From assembly GCA_023014485.1 (NCBI GenBank), contig JAJOZX010001868.1, forward strand, positions 440,001 to 504,000: a stretch of 64,000 nucleotides of DNA, given 5' to 3'. The position numbers were made by a program, and so were the translations under genes. Under the pieces are notes generated by a model. It saw nothing but the letters and a program-made list of their open reading frames with translations, did not search any database and was not told where the DNA came from. This document shows, in pieces, positions 54,291-64,000 of this stretch (position 1 is its first letter; the number at the start of each line of letters is the position of its first letter). Source of the DNA: Bathynomus jamesi (taxonomy: Eukaryota; Arthropoda; Malacostraca; Isopoda; Cirolanidae).

Positions 54291-55627
54291 CAAAAGCGAA
54301 AAACAATTCAACTCCAGTAACTACAAATGCGATACATGTTGAAAACAGAAAAAATACTTCAACTCCAGTAGCCAGAGGAACCATATAAAATAATAAAAAA
54401 TAGAAGACAGAAAAAACTACAACGACAACCATAAAGAACGCAATAACTTTTCACTAATTACCCAGTGTTGTTATCCACTGTAGAGAATCCATTCCATAAA
54501 TTAAAATTAAATAAAAATCAAGTACAGGCCGACTCCACAAGTTTTAAACTATCTATCTTTGGACCTACACAGAAATTGAGGCATCAGAAGTTCAGAATTA
54601 ATGAGATTACATTTTTTTGAAAGGTGTCGAAATATTGCATTAGCAGCCCATGTTCAGATTCCATATTTATGGTGGCCTAATTGAAATTGTAGAGATTTAA
54701 AAGATTCTGTATATACACAGGGGTTAGTAATAAATTTTTTTCCACTGATTAAGGATTTTAAATAATTTTCGAAACGAGGTCTTGGAACCGAACTTTCCTC
54801 TTGGTCATAAAAAGAGCTATAACTTACTTTCCTATTGCTATGCTTATAGTCTCAAGAAGGATAAATACATAGCTATCTAGAATGAGCTAAGAAGGGAGGT
54901 GCTGCAATAATTTTGAATACAGATACTTATTTCCATAAGGCGGAGGAACCTATTTAAATAGGTGTAGTATGTAAATAATAAACTAAGAAACTTATTTGAA
55001 TAACTGTCTTCATGTGAGGAGGTGTGTGTTCCCCAGGCCATAGCACTGCGAGGTAGGTGACCAATTTCTAAGAATAGGATTTTCGTAATAAAACGAACTT
55101 TGATTGCAAGAAAAAGTCTCTCAGCCATTCATAGGTCTGCAGTGTTGTAGTGTGCAGGCAGAACAATTTAGTATATTGTACAGTAGATAAATAAACCCAT
55201 TGTGATGAGCGTTTTCTTCAAATTTATAGAACACGAGCGCCATCTATAGGAGGAAATATTAGTTAAATCCCCTTTCAGTTTTAATCATTAATGTTATTGT
55301 ACGCAAGCCGACTCTTATGTTAACAGAGAAGATAAACAAATTTTAGCACTAAACAGATTTCAAACGAAGTGTAATAAATGTCGTTTTATCTGGGATTCGA
55401 ACCCATTTTTGTGAAAATGCAATTATTTCGAAATAGGACGTTGAGCGCAAGTTCATAATTTTTGAAAGTAATGCCGAAAAACAGCTTTGGTGAACTTAAA
55501 TTTTATATAAATAAAACTTAATAAATGATTAAACCCTTCAGAATAATCATATAGTGTGATGTTAAAAAGTGCTCGAAGGACTATATAGTTTATTTTTACT
55601 ATATAGATTACAGATATATTTATATTT
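54290..55627. repeat. segmental duplicate E, 3' flank of gene 5
   Basis: Colinear with 24,100-25,265 (AACTCCAGTAACTAC, TGTAGAGAATCCATTCC, AATATTGCATTA, GGTGCTG..ATAATTTTG, GGGATTCGAACCCATTTTT, ATGCCGAAAAACAGCTTT), more diverged than the others. Confidence 0.75.
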
Positions 55628-55885
55628 CTAATGATGTCCATGACCTCCATGCCCGTGTCCACCATGACCTCCGTGTCTACCATGTCCATGGCCCCCGTGA
55701 CCGTGCCCTCCATGATGCCAGCCGCCGTATCCACCATGGCCATGGCCCCCGTGACCGTGTCCGCCATGATGCCAGCCGCAGTATCCATCATGGCCTCCGT
55801 GACCGCCATGCCAGCCGCCGTATCCATCATGGCCATGGCCTCCGTGACCGCCATGCCAGCCGCCGTGTCCACCATGGCCATAGAG
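55628..55885 (-). pseudogene. Gly/His-rich peptide gene 5, 5'-truncated
   Basis: Minus strand from about 55,885 down to the TAG at 55,628 encodes YGHGGHGGWHGGHGGHG and further units with Tyr, Asp, Cys and Arg substitutions (GHDGYGGWHGG, GGYCGWHH), ending GHGHH. Exon 1, intron, signal peptide and promoter are absent: the homology stops at about 55,885, followed by an A tract (55,938-55,950) and LINE sequence. Its WHH-type spacers group it with genes 1 and 2. Extra substitutions fit relaxed selection. Confidence 0.85.
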
Positions 55886-55984
55886 TACATTACTGGAATG
55901 TTAAAATATCAGATCATTTTATTATCGGCAATATTTAAAAAAAAAAAAGAAGTTATATATGTACTATCCGAATTTTTTGGTTCC

Positions 55985-56770
55985 TCTTGCGGGGTGAAGC
56001 ACTGAAGCAAGGCTCCTTGTTCTCTCCTATGCTGTTTAATGTGAATATTGATGGATTAATTGCTTCACTTAATGAGGCAACAGTTGGATGTTGTATAGAT
56101 AACAAGGATAAATAACTTAGTTTATGCCGATGATATGGGGTTAATAAGTCCCTCTGTTAAAGGCCTGATCAGCTGCTAAAAGTCTGCGAATTATATTCGC
56201 AGAAACAGGATATTCTTTTTAATGTTACAAAAACTAAGGTTATGTAATTCCATCCTAAAAGCTGTAATCAGCCAACTGACATTAGGTTTAAAGCGAGAGA
56301 TGAAGTAATTGAGGAAGTATAAAAATTTAAATACTTGGGTCAAATTATCACCAGCTCCTTGAGTGATGACTTAGATGCAAGAAAATCTCTAAGCTTTTGT
56401 GCTAAAGCGAATATGACTAAGGAACTTCCGGTTCTGTACAAGTAAGGCTGAAGACCCTTTCATACTTTCTGCAGTAATATATACGGACAGTAACTTTGGG
56501 TGAATTATAAAAAAAGTTCTGGCAGAACCCTAAATTTACTATACAATAGGTCTTTTAGACTCGTCCATAAATTATCTTTCCCCCATCACGAGATGCTCAG
56601 CTTCGCAAATGTTTGCTACTCGCTATGTCCCAAGCTTCCCGGAGGTAACAAGACGTGCTCAATACAGTTTAATGCAAAGAATTAAAAAAAACGATTATCC
56701 AAGCTATCCACTATCCATGAGTCCTACCATTTGTCTTCTAAACTATGGAATTCATGGTACGAAAACGTCT
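55985..56770 (+). pseudogene. LINE family 1 RT fragment, copy 3
   Basis: Starts at the GSLFSPMLFNVNIDGLIASL-type region shared with 3220 and 13,840, then the RT catalytic motif LVYADDMGLISPSVKG near 56,115, KYLGQIITSSLSDDLDA and CAKANM, and a C-terminal RTLNLLYNRSFRLVHKLSFP. Several stops and shifts. It supplies the motif C region missing from copies 1 and 2. Confidence 0.75.
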
Positions 56771-57029
56771 GTCTGTAGCTCCACTTAACTTCGACATTAC
56801 TATTATTTCTCATTAATTGTATACATGCCTATCCTTAGGATGTAAATTGTCATTGTATTATTAATATTTGTCATATTGACTATGGTCTGCCAATAAACCT
56901 TTTCATTTTCATATATCATATAATTACACCAGTCTGTGTTAGGTGTTTAGTAATATTTGAAAAAATTTATATATTTAGAATCAGTTAACTTACGAGTATT
57001 ATTGCCGCATCAGTACGGATTTCGTAAAA

Positions 57030-58140
57030 ATAGAAATGTCCATTTTAAACCTTGTAAACAGTGCCAATGTCGCAAAAGAGAATAAAAATAATGATCTCCA
57101 CCCTCATGGATTTGAGGAAGGTTTTTGATGCGACAAACCATAATATTCTTCTTGAACTGTATTTCTACGACTTCGGAGGAGGTATAATATAAGCGAGTGG
57201 TTTAAAAGTTCTGTCCAATAGACACCAATTTGTATTGTTAAATAAGGTGCTCAAATTAACTGACTGTAAAACATGGGTATCTCAGGGCTCAGTCTTGGGT
57301 CCCTTGCTATTTTTATTGTATATAAATTATCTTCCGCATTCTTCCGATATTCTTAATTTTATAATGTTCGCAAACGATACAACGATACAACGATACAACG
57401 ATACAACCGTGCTCTTTCTTTGTAAAGATGTCAATGCAGCGAATTTACATTCAAAATCGAATTTACCAAAGTTGTGAATTGGCTGACTTCAAACTAAATT
57501 CATGTAAAACAATGATTTTTAATAACAAAAGAAGTGTACAATTTAACAGTCTGAATGTTGAATAACTTTCTGTAAAAATTTAATGCAACGAAAATTTTAG
57601 GAGTTATGCTAGATAAGAATTTGTAGCGAAAGGAAGATACCAATTATACGATATATCTCCAAAGATTTCTAGGAGTGTTGCCGTGTCTTTAAACTTAGAT
57701 TTATAGTTCTTAAACAGATTTTATTAACTCTGCAGTACATTATACAAAAAACAAAAGGAGGACACAATCTTGCATGGGGAAATACTGCTGATAACGTATT
57801 AGACTGTTTTCCAAAAGATAGCAATAAGAATATTATCTAGTACAGACTTTCTTGGTAATGCAAGTGTATTCTTTAAAAAAAGTTGAAATTATTAAAAATC
57901 AGATTCAAATAGACATTTTATTAATAAAAGCACTAACTGACTAGATAAATAAATATTTCGTAACTCAAGAGATTCGCTCATATCAGACTAGGCATAGAAA
58001 TAAGCATGTTATTCTTGTAAGGTTGAAATCATGGAATAATTTAAGCAGAGATCTTCAAAATATCCATCACGTGAGTGAGTTTAAAAGTAAGATTAAAAAA
58101 AATGAATAGTAATAATAATAATCTTTATTAATAATAATAA
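57030..58140 (+). pseudogene. LINE family 3 RT fragment, copy 1
   Basis: LTDCKTWVSQGSVLGPLLFL (motif B), NYLPHSSDILNFIMFANDTT (motif C with N for the first D), then LGVMLDKNL and further parts of the same protein as 58,903-59,466, ending near (AATAAT)n at 58,105. An ACGATACA tandem at 57,376-57,405 disrupts the catalytic loop. Many stops. Confidence 0.8.
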
Positions 58141-58239
58141 AATAAATACATTTTTCAATTTACAATGACATGAATAATTGTGAAGCCCGACTATTTATTT
58201 TATTTTATTTGGCCCTTAAGCTTTAGGCTTTACTGGGCT

Positions 58240-58700
58240 CTTATTAAAAATAAAGGATCTTTTCTGTTTGACTGCAGCCATTGAAACATAAGAGGTGAGT
58301 GCCCCCAGCCTTCTTTACTTAGCCTTATAAGGCTAACTAACGAAAATATCACGACCTAACCTAACCAATCGTTAGGTCAACTGTTCGACCTTGACGACTG
58401 GTTAGGTTAGGTCGTGATATTTTTGTTAGTTAGCCTTATAAAGCTAACTAAAGAAGGCTGGAGGCCCTGATCTTCAGGTGATCCCCTTATTTTTCTAAGT
58501 ACACGATTAAAACTTAAAAATTAAGCATGGATCTTGAAAGTAATTAAAATTGTTTATAAGAAACAAAATTTGAAGGGGAAATTAAGAAAAGCTTTTTTAT
58601 AAAGTAACTTATTTTGTATCAAGACATTTCAGTTAAAATACAAAAAGTTTAATTATGTTTCAATGGCGGCAGTCAAACGGAAAAGATCCAAAATAAACTA
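58240..58700. mobile_element. AACCT-containing hairpin MITE with outer inverted arms
   Basis: Inner arms 58,309-58,378 and 58,393-58,463 form a hairpin containing CGACCTAACCTAACC and the TTAGCCTTATAAGGCTAA palindrome. Outer arms GGATCTTTTCTGTTTGACTG (from about 58,256) and its complement (to about 58,690) enclose it. One arm recurs at 59,521-59,585, and the GACGATTGGTTAGGTTAAG core at 62,130. Confidence 0.7.
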
Positions 58701-58902
58701 GTTGTTATTAATTAATAATAAATACAAAAGTAAATAAGTATTATTAATAGTTAAAACATGTATAACAATATTAATGGATAATATTAAACAATATTAGTGG
58801 ACATTAATCCTAGATTTTTGTTAGTATGCCATTATTAATCGGGATTTCAACTTAGTTTTAAACAAATTTACATTCACAATATTTTTTATATCGGCATGCA
58901 AG

Positions 58903-59466
58903 TCATTCCATAGTTTCAATCCAATGAAAATGGGTAGTTTGAGATGAAGACAATCTAAATTGAGGTATAACAAGCTTTGATCTATTTCTGGTCTGATACG
59001 AGTGGATTTCTTGACGAGTTACAAAATATCTATTTACCCATTGCAAATTAATGATTTTGTTCTTACACTTGTAAATAAAAATAAAATGTGCCGGTTTCAT
59101 TATATCGTTGAGCTTTAGTAGGTTTAGCTCTTTAAATAATGCACTAGAGTGATCAAGGAAATCAGCATCAGATAACCTTATTGCTCGTTTTTGGATGACA
59201 AAGATACCATTTAATGCGTTGTTAGCGGAGTTTCCCCAAACAAGGGTGCAGTACGTTATATAAGGAAGAACAAGAGTATGATAAAGAGTCAATAAAACTT
59301 GCTTAGGGACTACATTTCTAAGTTTAAACATTATAGCAACGCTCCTTGAAATCATTTTCGCGATATAATTTACATGATCACTCCATTGCAAATTCTTATC
59401 TAGCATTACACCAAGAAATTTTGTTACAGTACACTCCTTTATGGCGATTTCATTAACTTTCATCAT
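58903..59466 (-). pseudogene. LINE family 3 RT C-terminus, copy 2
   Basis: 187-residue open stretch: TKFLGVMLDKNLQWSDHVNY, VVPKQVLLTLYHTLVLPYIT, YCTLVWGNSANNALNGIFVI and the typical end YQTRNRSKLVIPQFRLSSSQ. It corresponds to the RT thumb and tail of a CR1/Jockey-type LINE. 5'-truncated, lacking fingers and palm, but otherwise unbroken, so a younger copy than 57,030-58,140. Confidence 0.8.
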
Positions 59467-59520
59467 CTTAAGGAATACTGAAGTCGTACTAATGTATTTA
59501 CGAATTAAATAGTTTTTCCG

Positions 59521-59600
59521 TCTGGTTAGGTTAGGTTGTGATATTTTCGTTAGTTAGCCTTATAAAGCTAACTAAAGAAGGCTGGGGTCCGAATTCTACA
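59521..59600 (+). repeat. solo arm of the AACCT hairpin MITE
   Basis: GGTTAGGTTAGGTTGTGATATTTTCG...AAAGAAGGCTGG matches 58,400-58,463. Confidence 0.75.
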
Positions 59601-59639
59601 TTTGATCCCCTAAAGCTTAAGAGCCGTACTACTGAGGTA

Positions 59640-61920
59640 GAAATAAATTAGTATATTTTAAAAAATTGTAATATTGCAATAGTATTTTAATAATTACTTT
59701 GGCTAATAAAGATTATGGTTATGCCGAGTAAGTTTCACTTGACACTTTTCCAATTTCATTACTCTTCCATCAAGCTGTTGATCCGAAAACCCCCCAAAAA
59801 ATTTAAGATCCAAATCGTGGGTCACCATACGTACTCTTGCATCATCTGAACGAAGAGGAAAGTTACATATCCAACTACTGAGCAAAACTAATTTCGCTCA
59901 ACCTGTCTGATCTAGTGGAAAGCGGCGTTGCAACGTGGTTACACCCCCCCCCCCATCACCCAACCCAAACTTAGAAAAAACAAGAGACTGCTTTAGTCAG
60001 TAACTCGTTTCTTTAATTACAGAGTAGCAAACCGGTATTTAACGTAAACTACTTGAAAGTTAATTGTTTATAAAATAATTCTTAACAGCATAGGCTTGTA
60101 ATCAAATAGGAAATTCCAGTGAACATGTACTGGACTTGGACTACTCCGAGTTATGAATATCGAAATGGGAGGTTGAATTTAGTCCTTTACATTATTCAAG
60201 ATCTTTGACTCCACTCTGACTTGACCTGAAGTTCATTCACAGAGGGTTGACAAACGTAAATAGACACCACGACGATAGTACAAAAACAAATAGCAAAGCT
60301 TATCAATGGAATACCAGAACGCGTGTCAGCTTTACATAATGCAAAGGGTAAAACAACATGATTATAAATATGATTCAATAAATCTTATTTATCGATTTAT
60401 TCCGAAATAAAAAACTATGGAAAACCCGGCAGTAGTATTTACTCGTGAACCCTCTGTACATCATAATTATGTTGACTAATATGCATTTACTGAAAACCAT
60501 TATCTAATAATTATTTAGAGGTATAGTGTGTACACTGTACATACACGGTGCCGACCATTAAGTTCTTACAGTAAATAAAAAATTAAATATTTAAGCTTAA
60601 TTTTTTTTTATACGAAGCGAATTCTAAATTTACTTTAGTTTATGGCAGCCGTGAAGGAATTGAGTTAATGCAAAAATGGCGATTGTACAGTATAGGTGGT
60701 GGCGGCACTGTGTTTTATGGTTAGCAAAGTGAAAATCCACAACATTTCAGAGGAAGTTTAAAAAAAAAGTAGGGATAGATCCACAATCGAAAATGTAAAG
60801 ATTTAGGTGGATGGCAAAGTTTAACCCTTTCATAACCGTGGTTGTAAATTTGACCATACAATTTTAAAAGATTTTAGTCCTTATGAAGAATAAACTATAA
60901 AATTGTTTTAATCTTAAACATAATTCGGGCTTGAAAGGGTTACGAAAACTGGCTCAGTTCATGATTTACCGCGATCACAAAGGTAATGTTTATCCTTGAA
61001 AGGCGTCGAACGTAACCGTGAACTGCGACCGTTTCAAGCGAAGTCCCGTCTCTAAATTTATAGAGAGCCTCCGTTAAACTGGGGGTATTAAAGTAAACTA
61101 TCTATAAGGTTTTGCGCAGCAAACTTCAACTGTACACCTACAAAATTACTTTAGTTCAAAACTTCAAACACTTTTGGAGAACAATTATGGCAGATTCATT
61201 GACGTCTTCTGAACTGGTGGATTTAAAAATAGAGCCAACATTTCTAGGCAGATTAAGTTTTTTAAACAAAGCTAAGTGGCAAAGCTAAACCCAACTGACA
61301 AATTTATAGATGTGATAAAACCCATGAAGTGAGAACCCCTAAGCGAGACTAAGGTTTAATATCTGGTGTACTTTTACATGGGAAAAAAATAATGGCCAAT
61401 CTTTTTTTTTCAGCGACCTATTTGTCCCCGTACCCGATATTTGAAGAGGTTTCAGATTTTCTTCGTTCGCTCCGAAACCTTTCACATGAATATTTTCTAG
61501 CAGGACGTGGTCCCACTTCAGTGTAAGTGTTTTAACCTTTCTTGAAGAGACCTTTCCGGAAAGATTGATTGGACGCTGTAGTCCTAATGCAGAGGCTCTC
61601 TGCTCATCCAATCTTACACTAACTTCCTACCTTTGGGAAAAGGTTAAAACTAATATCTATTAAACAAACTAAAAATTTGGAAGCCCTTAAATAATTAAAC
61701 GCAAAGTAAACGCCATAACCTCCCCTGAACTTTAATGTTTTTGTCATACAGCACAGTCTACGTACTGATGGAGGACATGTTAAAACTTTATATGTCAATA
61801 ACTTTTTTTTCGTATAGTCAATATTTTTCTTTTGAGAGAATTTTCACAAAACTACTGTAACTGTCCTACTCATGGCGCAAGTGTAATTACTACAGAACTG
61901 GAAATTAAATGATTTGGAAT
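59640..61920. other. no gene recognised
   Basis: AT-rich DNA with a C tract at 59,943-59,955. Short frames (for example a 90-residue minus frame at 61,339-61,611 and a 33-codon plus frame from about 61,187 starting MADSLTSSELVDL) have no family resemblance that I can see. Confidence 0.5.
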
Positions 61921-61995
61921 ATTAAAGCCTGATAGATAATCAATTTTGGAACTGAAGCAGAAAAACAGCTCTTTTGAATTTATATTTTATAAGAG
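61920..61995 (-). repeat. remnant of the Gly/His gene 3' flank
   Basis: AATTTTGGAACTGAAGCAGAAAAACAGCTCTTTTGAATTTATATTTTATAA equals the segment just downstream of genes 1-5, but no gene follows; unrelated sequence starts at about 61,992. A sixth partial duplicate. Confidence 0.6.
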
Positions 61996-62046
61996 ACTAG
62001 CGGAGCGATCTGGTTTGCCCGGATGGAAGTTGAACGCTACATACAC

Positions 62047-62059
62047 ATATATATTTATT

Positions 62060-62100
<41 letters not shown>

Positions 62101-62257
62101 ACACACCCGGTTAGGTCAACTGAACGCCCTTGACGATTGGTTAGGTTAAGTCGTGATATTTTCGTTAGTTTTAAAGAAAATATCACGACTTACACAACCA
62201 ATCGTCAATGGCGTATATAGTTGACCTAACCGGGCATTTAATAATTTTACCATAGGT

Positions 62258-62296
<39 letters not shown>

Positions 62297-62300
62297 GCTA
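62047..62300. repeat. (TG)n, AACCT hairpin and (TA)n cluster
   Basis: (GT)n at 62,069-62,099, then CGGTTAGGTCAACTG...CGTTAGTTTT facing its complement to about 62,234 (GTTGACCTAACCGGG), then (TA)n at 62,262-62,293. Confidence 0.8.
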
Positions 62301-62601
62301 GAGTGCAATGCTTCTGAAACTTTTTCAATGCTGTTCACCCTTGAGTCATTATCACAAAATTTCATTCATCCCTGACTTCTTCAGATTTGTTACTTTTCCA
62401 ATTCGCTTTCTCTGTATATACAATTATACATGACTCACGTCGTCACGTCGTTCGAAAAGGCGCCAAACACTAATTCCTTAAGTGTTTCCTTTTATTGTAT
62501 TTTTACCACCCTGAACAAAACAGAAAAACAATGAATGACAAGCATCAAACACCAATTAACATTTTTAAATCATGTTTTAAACATCAGTGGCTGGGGTGTT
62601 C

Positions 62602-63912
62602 CTACATTCCCATGACAAGTTTCTCAAAGCGGGGCCCGATTCCCTTCTCCAAAGCGCCCCGCATCACCGAATCAACGTCGAGGAGAGAATTGCATTTCTT
62701 GGTTTTCAGTTCTACCAAAGTCGAAAACCCTTGTTCAGACAAGTACGTAGTTGCCATCCTCACTAGTACTCGAAGGCCCTTCATAGCAATTGATTCGTAT
62801 TCAGGAAAACCGAGCAATCCAACTCAATAGTCCCCATAGTAGGAGTACGTTTCAAAAGATGCTTTTTGGCTGAAGTCATGGTGAAGCTCCATAAACACCT
62901 CCGTGATCTCCCCGACATCCGCCCGCTTGACGTGGCTGGTGATGAAAGGATTAACAATCCACATTTGATTCTCCATGGCCTGCGCACCCTTCTGGGGAAA
63001 ATATGCCTCGAAATTGCTAGAAAGCAGCTGCAGATGGTCGGAAATGACACTTCAATAATTCCTCTAAATAAGGTTGTTTTTCTTCCTATTCTCTATCTTT
63101 GAGGAAGTTTTCCAAAAGAGAGAAATTGGAAAAATTGCCTCTGAATGTTAGCATGCCACAAAAAAAATCATTTTCATGGCTTGTGTCTTCCCAAGAACGT
63201 TAAAAACGTGACCTCCTTTCCCCTGAAGTGACAAGTTGAGCTGGTTCAAGTGATCGAAAATCGATGCCATGTATGCCAATTTGGCCAGCCAGTAATCATC
63301 GTTGAAATGCATTGCTTTCGCGTCCCTTTCTTCAGTAAAAAACACATACAGCTCATTTCTCAGAGCCTGAACTCATTCAAGGACTCTTCCACGCGACAAC
63401 CATCGAACCTCAGAATGCAAGAGGAGAGTCTCGTAGTTAGCAGACATATCCTTGCACAGCATTAAGAACAGCCGACATTTCTCCGCATGCGGGCGAATAA
63501 CTAACAATTTTCATCACGTCTTGCAATTTATTCTTCTCCTGTTTATTATGATAGGAGTTCAGCTTCTTTGCCACCAAAGCTTCACGGTGCAAAGAACAGT
63601 GTAAAAAAGCACATTTGGGTGACTCGTCTTTTACTTCCCATCATGGCTGCAGCATCATCCGTTGTCACAGGAACACATTTGTTCTAAGGTATATTCACAC
63701 CTCGCATGAAATTGTCGAGCTCGGAGAAACTGGCTTTACCTGTTGTTTCAACTCCAACTGGCAGGAAAGAGATAATGTTCAACAATTTTTTTCAGCTTTC
63801 AGTCCGGAAAACGGCAATGAGTTGTGCATCGTTCTTTACATCGGTTGATTCATCAAACTGTAGAGCGAAAAATGGCGCTTCCAGCAGTTTTTCCATCAGC
63901 TGTTGCTTCAGA
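62602..63912 (-). pseudogene. hAT transposase, ZBED5/FAM200-like, decayed
   Basis: Read on minus from 63,912: LLEAPFFALQFDESTDVKND, TTGKASFSELDNF, VTTDDAAAMMGS, CSLHREALVAKKL, ETLLLHSEVRWLSRGRVLE, DYWLAKLAYMASIFDHLNQL, NLSLQGKGGHVFNVL, WIVNPFITSHVKRADV and the C-terminus RVLVRMATTYLSEQGFSTLV. This is the order of hAT proteins related to ZBED5 and FAM200. The N-terminal BED finger is missing because the sequence is cut at 63,912 by the minisatellite-preceding repeat. Many stops and shifts. Confidence 0.85.
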
Positions 63913-64000
63913 TCTACAGAAGCTAAGACTAACAAAGACCTTAAGATCCACTCTAAGGTTAGCCTGAGAGAAAGGAAAGAGTAGGGGGTTAAGAGAAGAG
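63913..64000 (+). repeat. second copy of the minisatellite-preceding sequence
   Basis: GATCTACAGAAGCTAAG through CACTCTAAGGTTAGCC matches 3634-3689, followed by GAGTAGGGGGTTAAGAGAAG, which resembles one unit of the array at 3690-4311. The window ends here. Confidence 0.85.

Noticed and set aside
60660..60830. Possible mariner transposase N-terminus (helix-like basic segment)
   Set aside because: Only a few residues look similar, stops intervene and no inverted ends were found.

Overview
The window reads as arthropod nuclear DNA. It has two-exon genes with GT-AG introns, TATA promoters and AATAAA signals, long (TA)n and (GT)n tracts, and many animal transposon types: Penelope, non-LTR LINEs, hAT, DD41D mariner, Helitron, Maverick/Polinton, SINEs and MITEs. 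LINE C-termini of the type at 18.8, 27 and 31.5 kb and AACCT-rich hairpins make a crustacean plausible. That is a lean, not a demonstration.

Host-like content is one small gene family: secreted Gly/His-rich peptides in five copies (minus strand at 9.8, 25.3, 30.2 and 55.6 kb; plus strand at 20.3 kb). Copies 1-3 share a TATA promoter, a 7-codon first exon, a roughly 110-bp intron inside the signal peptide and a repeat-coding second exon. Copy 4 has shrunk to about 50 codons and lost its TATA region. Copy 5 lacks its 5' half. The copies sit in diverged segmental duplicates that also carry conserved 3' flanks and a LINE fragment, so one copy can show the empty site of a transposon in another.

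Layout. 1-1.9 kb: Penelope-like element with inverted pseudo-LTRs and a hammerhead ribozyme. 2-3.6 kb: LINE with a Helitron inside. 3.7-4.3 kb: 28-unit block-structured minisatellite. 4.5 kb: tRNA-derived SINE. 5-12 kb: duplicate A, holding gene 1, a dead hAT and a composite DD41D mariner. 12-14.3 kb: second copy of the LINE with a mariner MITE inside a hAT MITE. 14.3-15 kb: fold-back repeat. 15-17.9 kb: decayed transposon I cannot name. 18.4-32.1 kb: duplicates with genes 2-4, MITEs and a Helitron.

32,136-52,074 is an essentially complete Maverick/Polinton with terminal inverted repeats, AG...CT ends and a 5-bp duplication, carrying a 3-kb hAT near its left end. The minus strand carries packaging ATPase, two small conserved proteins, integrase with chromodomain, penton-like and pVI-like minor capsid proteins, double-jelly-roll major capsid protein and adenain-like protease. 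The plus strand carries a protein-primed family B polymerase, broken by frameshifts and a SINE, and a right-hand set of unfamiliar small genes. Two small plus-strand exons at 37.7 and 38.1 kb, behind a TATA box, match in splice phase an acceptor just upstream of the polymerase. A long-range spliced leader, as in adenovirus E2B, is therefore possible but unproven.

52-64 kb: more duplicate flank, gene 5, LINE fragments, AACCT-containing hairpin MITEs, a decayed ZBED/FAM200-like hAT and, at the right edge, the sequence that precedes the minisatellite at 3.6 kb.
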